Assembly (NCBI RefSeq): GCF_003217515.1
Contig: NZ_QJSX01000006.1
Location: 62,001-126,000, forward strand
DNA: 64,000 bases
Direction: 5' to 3'
Source of the DNA: Deinococcus yavapaiensis KR-236
Lineage (GTDB): Bacteria; Deinococcota; Deinococci; Deinococcales; Deinococcaceae
Shown here: in pieces, positions 34,433-44,691 of the stretch
Position numbering within the stretch: position 1 is the stretch's first letter
How the letters are laid out: every line of letters starts with the position of its first letter
Made by a program: the position numbers and the translations under genes
Notes under the pieces: generated by a model
Told to the model about the DNA's origin: nothing
What the model saw: only the letters and a program-made list of their open reading frames with translations
Databases searched by the model: none

Positions 34433-37400
34433 ATGAAAACGCTTCCACCTCGCCGCGCTGGGGCGGCGATTTTGCTCTCGCTGTCGCTGGCTTCCTGTGG
34501 CCTCGTTCCCACACCTGCCTCCACCGACGATCCCCCAACCCCTCAAGCGCTGCGTGCTCCAAGTTCCAGAACGACCTTGCTGGACAGTTGGCGGAATGAA
34601 ATCATTTATTTTGCCGTCACCGACCGATTCTCGAACGGCAATCCTTTCAATGACAACGGAGGCAACCGAGACGCAGGGGACCGCGCCGACCCCAGCAATC
34701 CTCTTGCATGGCAAGGCGGCGATCTCGCGGGCCTCACCCAAAAAATAGAAGAAGGCTACTTCCGCAAGCTGGGCTTCACGGCCATCTGGATCACCCCCGT
34801 CACGTTGCAAGTGCCCTCCGTTCCCGTTGGCGATGGCCCGAACCAAGGCAAAATTTCGGCAGGTTACCATGGGTACTGGGCGGACGACTTCTTCAAAATC
34901 GATCCGCATCTCGGCACGATGCAAGACCTCAAGCGCTTCGTGCAGACCGCCAAGCGCAACAACCTAAAAGTGATCCAAGACATCGTCGTCAACCACGCCG
35001 GTTATGGGACCACGCTCGCCGTGGAGCACCCGGAGTGGTTCCACACGAACGCCGAGTGCAACGCGTCCCCGAACAAGGACCAAGACTGCGCCCTCGCCGG
35101 GCTGCCCGACTTCAAGCAAGACTTGCCGCAAGTGCGCGATTACCTCAACCGCTTCGTTTCGTACTGGATTCGTGAAACGGGCATCGACGCTCTTCGCATG
35201 GACACCATGAAGCACGTCGCCGACAGCTACTGGCCGCAATTCTTTGCTCCTGGCGGCCCTGGGGACGCGCAGCGCATCTGGACCGTCGGCGAAATTTATA
35301 ATGGTGACCCCGCGTTCCTTGCTCGGTACATGAACGAGTTCGGCGCGCCCTCGGTCTTCGATTTCCCGCTGTACTTCAATATCAAGGACCACCTCTCGAG
35401 CGCGAATGGCAACCTCGACGCGATCGCGGGTGTCTTTTCCCGCGACATCGTGTACAACGACGCGCGCCGCCTCACGACGTTCGTGGACAACCACGACGTG
35501 AAACGCTTCGTGAACGAGGTGACCGATCGCGGCGGCTCGACAGTAGAGGCGCGCGAACGCCTCGATCTCGCGCTCTCGCTGATCTACACGTCACGCGGCA
35601 TCCCCAGCGTCTATTACGGTACGGAAATCGCAATGCCCGGCGGCGGCGACCCATACAACTTTCCCATCGGCCAGACAAACCGCGAGCCCATGAATTTCTC
35701 GGCCGTCGACGCCTCTCCGATCGCACGTCGTCTCTCCGCCCTTGCCGCCGCCCGCCAAAAGTACCGCGTCTTGCGTGACGGCACGCAGCAGGAACTGTGG
35801 CGCCCCAATGGGGGCGCACCAATCCTCGCCTACCGCCGTATCGCATCGAATGCTAACGACTCGCTCGCCGATCCCCCCGTCGTGTTCGCCATGAACAACT
35901 CAAACATGTCGATCGACCTCGCATCTCTACCGGGCGGCGGCATCCCACTGTTGGGAACGTTCGCGGGCGGACCCCTCACGGAGATCACGGGTCGTGCCTC
36001 GAACTTGCGCGTGCAAAACGGGAAGCTCGTTGGAACGGTGCCCGCCCGCACCCTCCTCGCTGTGAGTGGCCTCACCGGCTTGGGCGGATTGGGCCTCATC
36101 GATCGCAGCCTCCCCAATCCCACGGGTCTTACCGCGCGAGCGGGCGACGCCGCCGTGCGTCTCTCGTGGACGCCTGCGAGCGCCTCGAACGTCGTCGGTT
36201 ACCGCGTCTACCAACGCCGCATCGGTGCCTCAGCGTATACGCAGCTCAACTTCGCCCCCCTCGACCGAGGCACCTCCAACTTCCTCGTGCGGGGTCTCAC
36301 GAACGGCGCCGCGTACGAATTCAAAGTCGTGACCGTCGGCTCGGACGGTTCCGAGTCGAGCGGCGCGACGACCACGGCCACGCCGAGCGACACCTTGACC
36401 GCGAGCGTCACGTTCACCGTCGACGCCCGCACGCAAGGCAACGGCTCAGTGCAACTGCGTCGCTTCGACGCGGGCGGCGAGCAGCGTATCGCCTTGAATC
36501 CCGTCGCGGGCCAACCGGGCATCTGGACGAAGACGATCGACTTGCCGCTGTTCCGTGAAATCAAGTTCAAGTTCGGCAACGACGCTTCGGGCGCCAAGAA
36601 CTCCGGCTATGAAGGCCCCGGTCAACCCGACCGCTCGCTGATCGTCGGGGTCGGCGCCGAGAACTACAGCGGCGTGTACGACTTCATCACGGAGCCCGTC
36701 CCGAACGCGACGATCACGGGCCGCGTGACGAGCGGTGACACGAACGTCGTGAACGCGTTGATCGAAGCGAGCAGCAACCCCAATCTCTTCTACGCCCGCT
36801 CCTTCTCCGACGGCACGTACTTCCTGCGCGCACCCAGCGGATCGCAGACGTTGAACGTCACCGCTCCCGGCTTCATCTCGCCCGCCGCGCGCACCGTCAC
36901 CGCGCCCGCCGTAAACGTCGACTTCGACCTCGCGCGCGACATCCGCACGAAGTACACCATCGACGGAAACCTCGCCGACTGGACGAATCCGAAGGCGCGC
37001 GCCCTGAGCGAAGCGGAGGGCGTGTTCGGACCGGACAACAACTTCCAAGAGTTGCTCGCCGACTTCGACGACAACTTCTTGTACCTCGCGTATCGATACC
37101 GAATCGACGGCAACGGCGCCATCGTGTACCTCGACTTCAAGTCCGGCGGCTTCACGACGGCCCTCGGCCTCAACGCGTGGTCGCGCAACATCACCTTCAC
37201 GGGCGGCGCGGGCATCGACTTCTTCCTCGCCCGCTGGAATCGGGACAGCGGGGCGCAGTTGTGGCGCGCCGAGTCCACGACCCAAGTCACGCAGCGCACC
37301 ACTCCGAACACCCTCGCGACGAGTGGCAGCGACGCCCAGCAAATCGTGGAAATCGCGATTCCCTGGAGTGAACTCGGCGGGAAACCGCAAGCAGGCAGTG

Positions 37401-37543
37401 TCAACGTGTACGGAGCGATCGTCGGCGGAGACAACTACGGCGCGGGCGACATCATCCCGACCGTGGCCGGAAACGTCATCTCGAACGACACGTCCACGCG
37501 CGCCGTGACTTTCGGAACGCCCCTCAACATGCCGTTGAATTGA
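34433..37543 (+). CDS. Modular GH13 alpha-amylase lipoprotein
   Basis: 1036 residues from the ATG at 34433, preceded by AGAGGCG. The lipobox LASC puts Cys22 at the N-terminus of the mature protein. GH13 catalytic domain (~45-560): DIVVNH 183-188, GIDALRMDTMKHV with nucleophile D257, VGEIYN with acid/base E287, VDNHD with D355. Then a fibronectin III-like domain (~575-660), a starch-binding-like beta domain (~665-745, TVDARTQGNGSVQLR), a carboxypeptidase-regulatory-like unit (~755-820) and a C-terminal CBM9/DOMON-like domain from TIDGNLADW. It is a cell-bound enzyme for alpha-glucan breakdown. Confidence 0.92.
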   Translation: MKTLPPRRAGAAILLSLSLASCGLVPTPASTDDPPTPQALRAPSSRTTLLDSWRNEIIYFAVTDRFSNGNPFNDNGGNRDAGDRADPSNPLAWQGGDLAGLTQKIEEGYFRKLGFTAIWITPVTLQVPSVPVGDGPNQGKISAGYHGYWADDFFKIDPHLGTMQDLKRFVQTAKRNNLKVIQDIVVNHAGYGTTLAVEHPEWFHTNAECNASPNKDQDCALAGLPDFKQDLPQVRDYLNRFVSYWIRETGIDALRMDTMKHVADSYWPQFFAPGGPGDAQRIWTVGEIYNGDPAFLARYMNEFGAPSVFDFPLYFNIKDHLSSANGNLDAIAGVFSRDIVYNDARRLTTFVDNHDVKRFVNEVTDRGGSTVEARERLDLALSLIYTSRGIPSVYYGTEIAMPGGGDPYNFPIGQTNREPMNFSAVDASPIARRLSALAAARQKYRVLRDGTQQELWRPNGGAPILAYRRIASNANDSLADPPVVFAMNNSNMSIDLASLPGGGIPLLGTFAGGPLTEITGRASNLRVQNGKLVGTVPARTLLAVSGLTGLGGLGLIDRSLPNPTGLTARAGDAAVRLSWTPASASNVVGYRVYQRRIGASAYTQLNFAPLDRGTSNFLVRGLTNGAAYEFKVVTVGSDGSESSGATTTATPSDTLTASVTFTVDARTQGNGSVQLRRFDAGGEQRIALNPVAGQPGIWTKTIDLPLFREIKFKFGNDASGAKNSGYEGPGQPDRSLIVGVGAENYSGVYDFITEPVPNATITGRVTSGDTNVVNALIEASSNPNLFYARSFSDGTYFLRAPSGSQTLNVTAPGFISPAARTVTAPAVNVDFDLARDIRTKYTIDGNLADWTNPKARALSEAEGVFGPDNNFQELLADFDDNFLYLAYRYRIDGNGAIVYLDFKSGGFTTALGLNAWSRNITFTGGAGIDFFLARWNRDSGAQLWRAESTTQVTQRTTPNTLATSGSDAQQIVEIAIPWSELGGKPQAGSVNVYGAIVGGDNYGAGDIIPTVAGNVISNDTSTRAVTFGTPLNMPLN

Positions 37544-37558
37544 TCGGCGTCAAGCGAA

Positions 37559-37586
37559 ACGAGACCCGGCTTCGGCCGGGTCTCGT
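37559..37586 (+). terminator. Terminator of the amylase gene
   Basis: Perfect 12-bp stem ACGAGACCCGGC / GCCGGGTCTCGT with the stable TTCG tetraloop, followed by CTTCATTC. It stands 15 bases behind the amylase stop and also faces the converging amidase gene. Confidence 0.88.
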
Positions 37587-37603
37587 CTTCATTCACGCTT
37601 CGT

Positions 37604-38611
37604 TCAATCCTCGAAGATCACGAGCGGCAGGAACGCGCTCACCGTCCAATTCGGCGCGTCCACGATCTGACTGATTTTGAGGTCCACGCACGCGCTCGCC
37701 AAGATGTACGCGTCCACGAGGCTCAGGCCGCGCACGCGCTTCAAGTGGCGCAGCATCTCCAGCAAGGCGATCCTCGCGGCTTCCATCAAGTCGGGCGCGT
37801 GCCCGGTCGTCGCGAACCAGCCCTTCTCGCCGAGGTGCGCGTCGAACATCGCCGGGACGCCGAGTTGCGGCGACGCGATGCCCGCTCCTCGAAGCACGCC
37901 GAACTTCAACGTCACGAGCCCGTCCGTCTCGATGCCCGTGCCGCACACCTCGCCGTCACCTTGCGCGCCGTGCACGTCCCCCACCGAGAAGAGCGCGCCC
38001 TCGACTTCCACCGGAAGGTACAGCGTCGCGCCTTTCACGAGTTGACGCACGTCCATGTTCCCGCCAACGTGCCGAGGCGGCGACGTGGGATGCTGGCCTT
38101 CTTGCGCGAGCGCGACGCCCATCACGCCGCAAAACGGCGAGAGCGGCACGCGGATGCTCGGCGAGAACCGCGCGTGCGCGCCTTCGCGAAGATCCCAGTA
38201 GCGGCTCGTCGGCGCCTCGAGTTCGCCCATGTCCGCCAGTACCTTGTCCAGCAGCCCGATGCCGTTCGGACGGCAACTCGTCCAGCCCCACGCGCCGGTC
38301 TTCACGTCGAGGATCTCCACGACGAGGGTGTCTCCGGGCTTCGCGCCCTCCACGAACACCGGCCCCGTGAGCGGATGGCCTCTCGGACCCGTGCTGCGCT
38401 CCGGATACGCGTGCTCGGCGATCAACCGGGCGAGCGCGTCGTTCGTCGGCGTGCCGTTTCCCGCCACGCTTCTCGCCACGCCGCCGTACGACGCGTCGAG
38501 CGTCTCGAAGACGACGGTGGCGCCCTCGGGAATCGTCAAGGCGGGCGTGAGAGAGCGGTCCCAAGTCGTGTGAATGTGCTCGCGGCTCAAGTGAAATGCT
38601 GGCTGAGTCAT
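37604..38611 (-). CDS. Acetamidase/formamidase family protein
   Basis: 335 residues of the FmdA/AmdA fold. GNMDVRQLVKGATLYLPVEVEGALFSVGDVHGAQGDGEVCGTG spans residues about 190-230 and carries the family's metal-binding Asp and His (key residues N-M-D, G-D-x-H, G-D-G-E). Related enzymes release ammonia from formamide or acetamide; several work on other amides. It lies four bases behind the histidine-phosphatase gene in the acyl-CoA operon, so its natural substrate may be linked to that pathway. It is the last gene of the unit. Confidence 0.88.
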   Translation of the reverse strand: MTQPAFHLSREHIHTTWDRSLTPALTIPEGATVVFETLDASYGGVARSVAGNGTPTNDALARLIAEHAYPERSTGPRGHPLTGPVFVEGAKPGDTLVVEILDVKTGAWGWTSCRPNGIGLLDKVLADMGELEAPTSRYWDLREGAHARFSPSIRVPLSPFCGVMGVALAQEGQHPTSPPRHVGGNMDVRQLVKGATLYLPVEVEGALFSVGDVHGAQGDGEVCGTGIETDGLVTLKFGVLRGAGIASPQLGVPAMFDAHLGEKGWFATTGHAPDLMEAARIALLEMLRHLKRVRGLSLVDAYILASACVDLKISQIVDAPNWTVSAFLPLVIFED

Positions 38612-38615
38612 CGCG

Positions 38616-39319
38616 TCAACGATACGTCACCAAGTCGGCGGGCAGGTGCGCCGTCACGTTGAACTCGTCGAGCGACAAACGAGGGCCGCTGAACGTGAAG
38701 GTCGTGAGGCTGGCGTTCCGCACGCGCCAATTCAACGTCAGCATCGCGTCGTCGGGCGCGCGCAGCGCGAGTTGCACCGCCCGCCCGATCACGCCGCCCG
38801 ACGTGAACACGATGACGTGCCGCGCCGCGCCCGGAGCGCGAAGAATGTCGCCGAACACCCGCCGCGTCCGATCCGCGAAGGTGCTCCAAGACTCCACGCC
38901 CTCCGGCACGTCGTCCGCCGTTTGCCAGTGCGCCATCAAGGCTTCCAGCATCCGCTGAAAGTACCGATTGCGCTCCGGGCCGCGCATGGCGGTGCGCGAC
39001 GCCTCCATGAGCGCGCCAAACGCTTCGCTTTCCTTCGCCAACCTCGGCGCGAGATGTCCGAGGATGCCGTCCGCCGCGTACTCCGACAAGCGCTCGTCGA
39101 ACCGCGCGTTCGGCAATGCCTCTCCCAGCGCGTCGCGCGCGATCTCGTACGTCCTGGTTTGCCGCACGAGCGTGCCGCACCAGACTTCGGTGAACGACAC
39201 GCCGCGCGCTCGCCAGAATTCGCCCAGCACGCGCGCTTGTCGCTCTCCGAGCGGCGAGAGGCGGTCCGTGTCGTCCTCGAACGGCGTCGCCTGCCCGTGC
39301 CGCACCAAGGTGAGCGTGC

Positions 39320-39323
<4 letters not shown>
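38616..39323 (-). CDS. Histidine phosphatase family protein (second His replaced)
   Basis: 235 residues. The N-terminal LVRHGQA (R8, H9) is the phosphohistidine site, and CGTLVRQTRTYEIA follows as usual. The C-terminal motif, normally SHGG with the second catalytic His, reads VFTSGGVIG, so Ser stands in place of His; this TSGG form occurs in a known subgroup, and its activity may differ. The start is taken as TTG (39321-39323), overlapping the stop of the kinase-like gene as TTGA; frames further upstream run through that gene and are low-complexity. It may handle a phosphorylated intermediate of the operon, which is inference. Confidence 0.8.
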
Positions 39324-40332
<1,009 letters not shown>

Positions 40333-40336
<4 letters not shown>

Positions 40337-41102
40337 GCTTCCTCCCCGAACATCCGAGCGCGGTAGCCGCGCATGCGGCTCAGCCACTTCTCGTGGTTCA
40401 TCGCCCGCGCTTGAAACGCGGGCAAGGTCGAATCGTGCGTGAGAATCAAGAAGCGCTCCTCGGCGAGCGCGGTCATCACCTTGTCCACGACGGTCGACAC
40501 GGGAATGGCGTTCGCCTTGATGAACTCCCAGTCGTCGCCTTCGTTTTGAATCATCGGCGTTTGCACGAACTCCGGACACAAGCACGACACGCGAATGCCC
40601 TTGTCGCCGTACGTGACCGCCAGCCACTCGGCGAACGCGACCGCCGCGTGCTTCGTCACCGCGTACGGCGCCGAGTGCAGTTCCGTCAGCAAACCCGCCG
40701 CCGAGGCGACGTTCAGAAGGTAGCCTTCCTGGCGCTCCAACATCTGCGGCAGCACCGCCCGCGCGGCGTACACGTGGCTCATCGTGTTGACGTGCCAGAT
40801 GAGGTCCCACTCCTTGTCCGAACTCTGCTCGCTGTGCCCTACCGCGATGCCCGCGTTCGACACGAACACGTCCACTCGCCCGAACTGCCGCGTCGCTTCC
40901 TCCACGAGGCGCCTTACGTCCTCTTCCCTTGCCACGTTCGCCGCGATGGCGGTCGCGCCGATGCGCCGCGCCTGCTCGCTTGCCGCGTCCGCCTTGAGGT
41001 CCGACAGCACCACCCGGGCGCCTTCTTGCACGAACCGCTCGCACAGCGCGAGCCCGATGCCCGACGCGCCGCCCGTCACGATCACGACCTTGTCCCGAAG
41101 GT

Positions 41103-41106
<4 letters not shown>
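40333..41106 (-). CDS. SDR family oxidoreductase (acyl-CoA operon)
   Basis: 257 residues. TGGASGIGLALCE (cofactor), VSNAGIA, catalytic Ser in NVASAAGL and YAVTK are intact; DLKAD after the second strand suggests NAD(H). The C-terminus is longer than usual (HEKWLSRMRGYRARMFGEEA). It starts at the ATG 41104-41106, which overlaps the acyl-CoA dehydrogenase stop (ATGA), and its own stop overlaps the kinase start. In a LvaD-like role it would interconvert a 4-oxo- and 4-hydroxyacyl-CoA; this is inference from the neighbours. Confidence 0.9.
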
Positions 41107-42377
<1,271 letters not shown>

Positions 42378-42390
42378 GAACCGTGCCTCC

Positions 42391-42810
42391 TTACGAATTG
42401 ACTTTCGCGATGGTCGCGAGGGCGGTCGCCACGATCTTTTCATGGCCGCCCCGTACCGCGAACACGTCCGCGCGCGTCACGACTTGGCTTCTCGACGCCT
42501 TCACGACGGTTCCGCGCGCCCGTAGCACCTCGCCGACGGCGGGCGACAGGAGGTTGAGCTTGTACTCGCTCGTCACGACGTCACCCACGACGGACGCCGC
42601 CGCCCACGCGCTCACCGTGTCCGCCATGTACCCCACGACCGCGCCGTGCACGAAGCCGTGATGTTGCGTCAACTCCGGGCGGACGTCGACTTCGATTTCG
42701 ACCGCGCCTTCCTCGAAGGCCGTGAGCCGTGTTCCGATCCACTTCGTGAACGCGCTCGACTCGATCGCCGCCTCCAGCAAGGCGCGCTTCTCGCTCACGG
42801 ACGGCGTCAC
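42391..42810 (-). CDS. PaaI-type hotdog thioesterase
   Basis: 139 residues from the GTG at 42808-42810 (GGAAGGTACC upstream). The hotdog signature TQHHGFVHGAVVGYMADTVSAWAA and SEYKLNLLSPA are those of PaaI/YdiI-like acyl-CoA thioesterases. It should release CoA from misprocessed or aryl/acyl-CoA intermediates. It lies 13 bases upstream of the acyl-CoA dehydrogenase gene and 10 bases behind the GNAT gene. Confidence 0.88.
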   Translation of the reverse strand: MTPSVSEKRALLEAAIESSAFTKWIGTRLTAFEEGAVEIEVDVRPELTQHHGFVHGAVVGYMADTVSAWAAASVVGDVVTSEYKLNLLSPAVGEVLRARGTVVKASRSQVVTRADVFAVRGGHEKIVATALATIAKVNS

Positions 42811-42820
42811 GGTACCTTCC

Positions 42821-43327
42821 TTACCACGGCAAGCCCTCCAAGCGCACGGGACCGCTCGGCCAGGCACGATCCGCCAAGGGCTTGACCATGGCGCTCTTCG
42901 GAAAGACGATCGGCCCGCTCGATTGCTGCACTTGCACGGGCTCCGCCAGCTCCTGCCAGCCGAGCGCCGAGTAGTACGGCACGAGCTGCGGACGGCAGAA
43001 GAGGAAGCCGAACGCCACGCCCCACGCCCGAAGTTGCTCGTCGGCGACGTCGAGCGCGGCGCGGGCGTGTCCTTTGCCGCGCTCGCTCGCCTTCGTGAGG
43101 ACCCCGCCGTACCCGCCGACCTCGACGCGTTCGTCTCCGGCATGCACGTGCGCTCGAACCAAGCCGACGTGCGCGACGACGCGACCGTCGTCGTGAACGA
43201 GCACGTGCCAGTCCTTCGCGAGCCACTCGAGCTTCAAGTCGGCGAGGAGGAAGGGGTCCTCCTCGCCCCCGACGATCTCCGTTCGCACGTCCTCCGGGTA
43301 CGCGTTCGTGAACGTCAGCGTTCGCAT
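42821..43327 (-). CDS. GNAT family acetyltransferase
   Basis: 168 residues. VAHVGLVRAHVHAGDERVEVGGYGGVLTKASERGKGHARAALD carries the acetyl-CoA loop (RGKGHA, slightly degenerate) and ...FCRPQLVPYYSALGWQELAEPV the C-terminal part, in the style of Eis-like or generic GNATs. The substrate is unknown. The ATG at 43325-43327 lies two bases behind the MaoC stop and lacks a strong Shine-Dalgarno sequence, so coupling is likely. It seems a passenger in an operon of acyl-CoA enzymes. Confidence 0.8.
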   Translation of the reverse strand: MRTLTFTNAYPEDVRTEIVGGEEDPFLLADLKLEWLAKDWHVLVHDDGRVVAHVGLVRAHVHAGDERVEVGGYGGVLTKASERGKGHARAALDVADEQLRAWGVAFGFLFCRPQLVPYYSALGWQELAEPVQVQQSSGPIVFPKSAMVKPLADRAWPSGPVRLEGLPW

Positions 43328-43329
43328 GC

Positions 43330-43800
43330 TCAGAAGTACGTCCGGAAGATCGTCTCGGCGATCATGGCGGGCTTGCCATCCTCGCGCTCCACCGTCTGCT
43401 TGAGGGTGATCTGCACCCACTCGCCGTCCTTGCCGTCCTCGATGGAGACGAGGCCCGCCTTGCAGCGCACCTTCATTCCGACCATGACGGGCGACAAGAA
43501 GCGCACCTTGTTGAGGCCGACGTTCACGACCATGCGCCCGCCGAGATTGAGGACGTGCTCCAAGCCCTTCGACAGGTGCCCGGCGAGCAGCGAGAGTGTC
43601 AAAAAGCCGTGCGCGATCGTACCGCCGAACTGCGTCTGCTTGGCCCGCTCGGGATCCACGTGAATGAACTGGTGATCGCCCGTCGCGTCCGCGAAGGTGT
43701 TCACCATTTCCTGCGTGACGAGCGTCCACTCGCTCACGCCGACGTTCTGACCGACCTTCGCTCGGAACTCTTCGAGTTGCTGGTTGTGCGTGTGCGTCAC
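43330..43800 (-). CDS. MaoC-like (R)-enoyl-CoA hydratase
   Basis: 156 residues, single hotdog. FADATGDHQFIHVDPERAKQTQFGGTIAHGFLTLSL contains the Asp and His of the R-hydratase active site. It hydrates trans-2-enoyl-CoA to (R)-3-hydroxyacyl-CoA. The product stereochemistry would fit an (R)-3-hydroxyacyl-CoA SDR such as the next upstream gene, which ends 10 bases away. ATG start. Confidence 0.9.
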   Translation of the reverse strand: MTHTHNQQLEEFRAKVGQNVGVSEWTLVTQEMVNTFADATGDHQFIHVDPERAKQTQFGGTIAHGFLTLSLLAGHLSKGLEHVLNLGGRMVVNVGLNKVRFLSPVMVGMKVRCKAGLVSIEDGKDGEWVQITLKQTVEREDGKPAMIAETIFRTYF

Positions 43801-43810
43801 GAGAAGCCTT

Positions 43811-44587
43811 TCAAATGGCGCTGATGCCGCCGTCGACGGCGATGGCTTGACCGGTCATGTACGCGCTCGCGTCGCTGGCGAGCAGCACCGCGAGACCCTT
43901 GAGGTCCTCGGGACCGCCGAGACGACCCAGCGGCGTGCTCTCGATGATGGCTTTCTCGGCGTAATCGAGCGTGCCCTTCGTCATCTTGGTGGGAAAGTAG
44001 CCGGGGCAGATGGCGTTGACGGTGATGCCGTACTTGCTCCACTCGCTCGCCAAGGCCATCGTCATGGTGATCATGCCGCCCTTGGACGTGTTGTACGCGA
44101 GGGTGCCCGCCATCTTCGGGTGGTTGCCTTGCAGGCCCGCGACCGAGGCGACGTTGATGATGCGGCCCGATTTGCGCGGAATCATGCTCGCCACGCCGAC
44201 CGCTTGCGTCAGCAGGAACGTCCCCGTGAGGTTGAGGTTCACGACCTTGTGCCACGCGTCGAGCGGATGCTGCTCGGCGGGCGCGCCCCACGTCGCTCCG
44301 GCGTTGTTCACGAGGATGTCGATGCGACCCCACTTCTCCATCACGGCGTTCACGATCTGCGGCGCCGCCTCGGGCTGGCCGAGATCGGCCGCAACCGTGA
44401 GGACCTCCACGCCCTGCGCCTCCAAGTGGGCTTTCGCCTCGTCGAGTTCGTGCGCCTTGCGCGCCGTGATGGCGATTTTCGCGCCCATCTCGCCGAGCGC
44501 CTCCGCGATTTGCAGGCCCAGTCCGCGCGAGCCGCCCGTGACGATGGCGACGCGTCCTTGCAAGTTCAGTAAGTCTTTGACGCTCAA
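43811..44587 (-). CDS. SDR family oxidoreductase (FabG-like)
   Basis: 258 residues. VTGGSRGLGLQIAEALG, NNAGATWGAP, INVASVAGL and YNTSKGGM give the full SDR set; RKAHELDEAKAHLEAQG at the second strand (Arg after the strand) favours NADP(H). The start is TTG (44585-44587) with GGAGG seven bases upstream. It is the first gene of the unit that runs down to the amidase at 37.6 kb. Gluconate 5-dehydrogenase-like SDRs look similar; substrate is inferred from context. Confidence 0.88.
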   Translation of the reverse strand: MSVKDLLNLQGRVAIVTGGSRGLGLQIAEALGEMGAKIAITARKAHELDEAKAHLEAQGVEVLTVAADLGQPEAAPQIVNAVMEKWGRIDILVNNAGATWGAPAEQHPLDAWHKVVNLNLTGTFLLTQAVGVASMIPRKSGRIINVASVAGLQGNHPKMAGTLAYNTSKGGMITMTMALASEWSKYGITVNAICPGYFPTKMTKGTLDYAEKAIIESTPLGRLGGPEDLKGLAVLLASDASAYMTGQAIAVDGGISAI

Positions 44588-44650
44588 AGAGAAACCTCCG
44601 TGACGGTGATTGGCCTCAGCCTACATCGAACGGACGTTCGGCGGACATGA

Positions 44651-44679
44651 GAAAAGGGCAGGTTCGCCGCCCGCCCTTT
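44651..44679 (-). terminator. Terminator behind the FadE-type gene
   Basis: Minus-strand stem AAAGGGCGGG / CCTGCCCTTT (one G-U) around loop CGGCGAA, followed by TCTC and preceded by the acyl-CoA dehydrogenase stop 13 bases away. It separates this unit from the next one. Confidence 0.8.
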
Positions 44680-44691
44680 CGCTCGCTCCTC

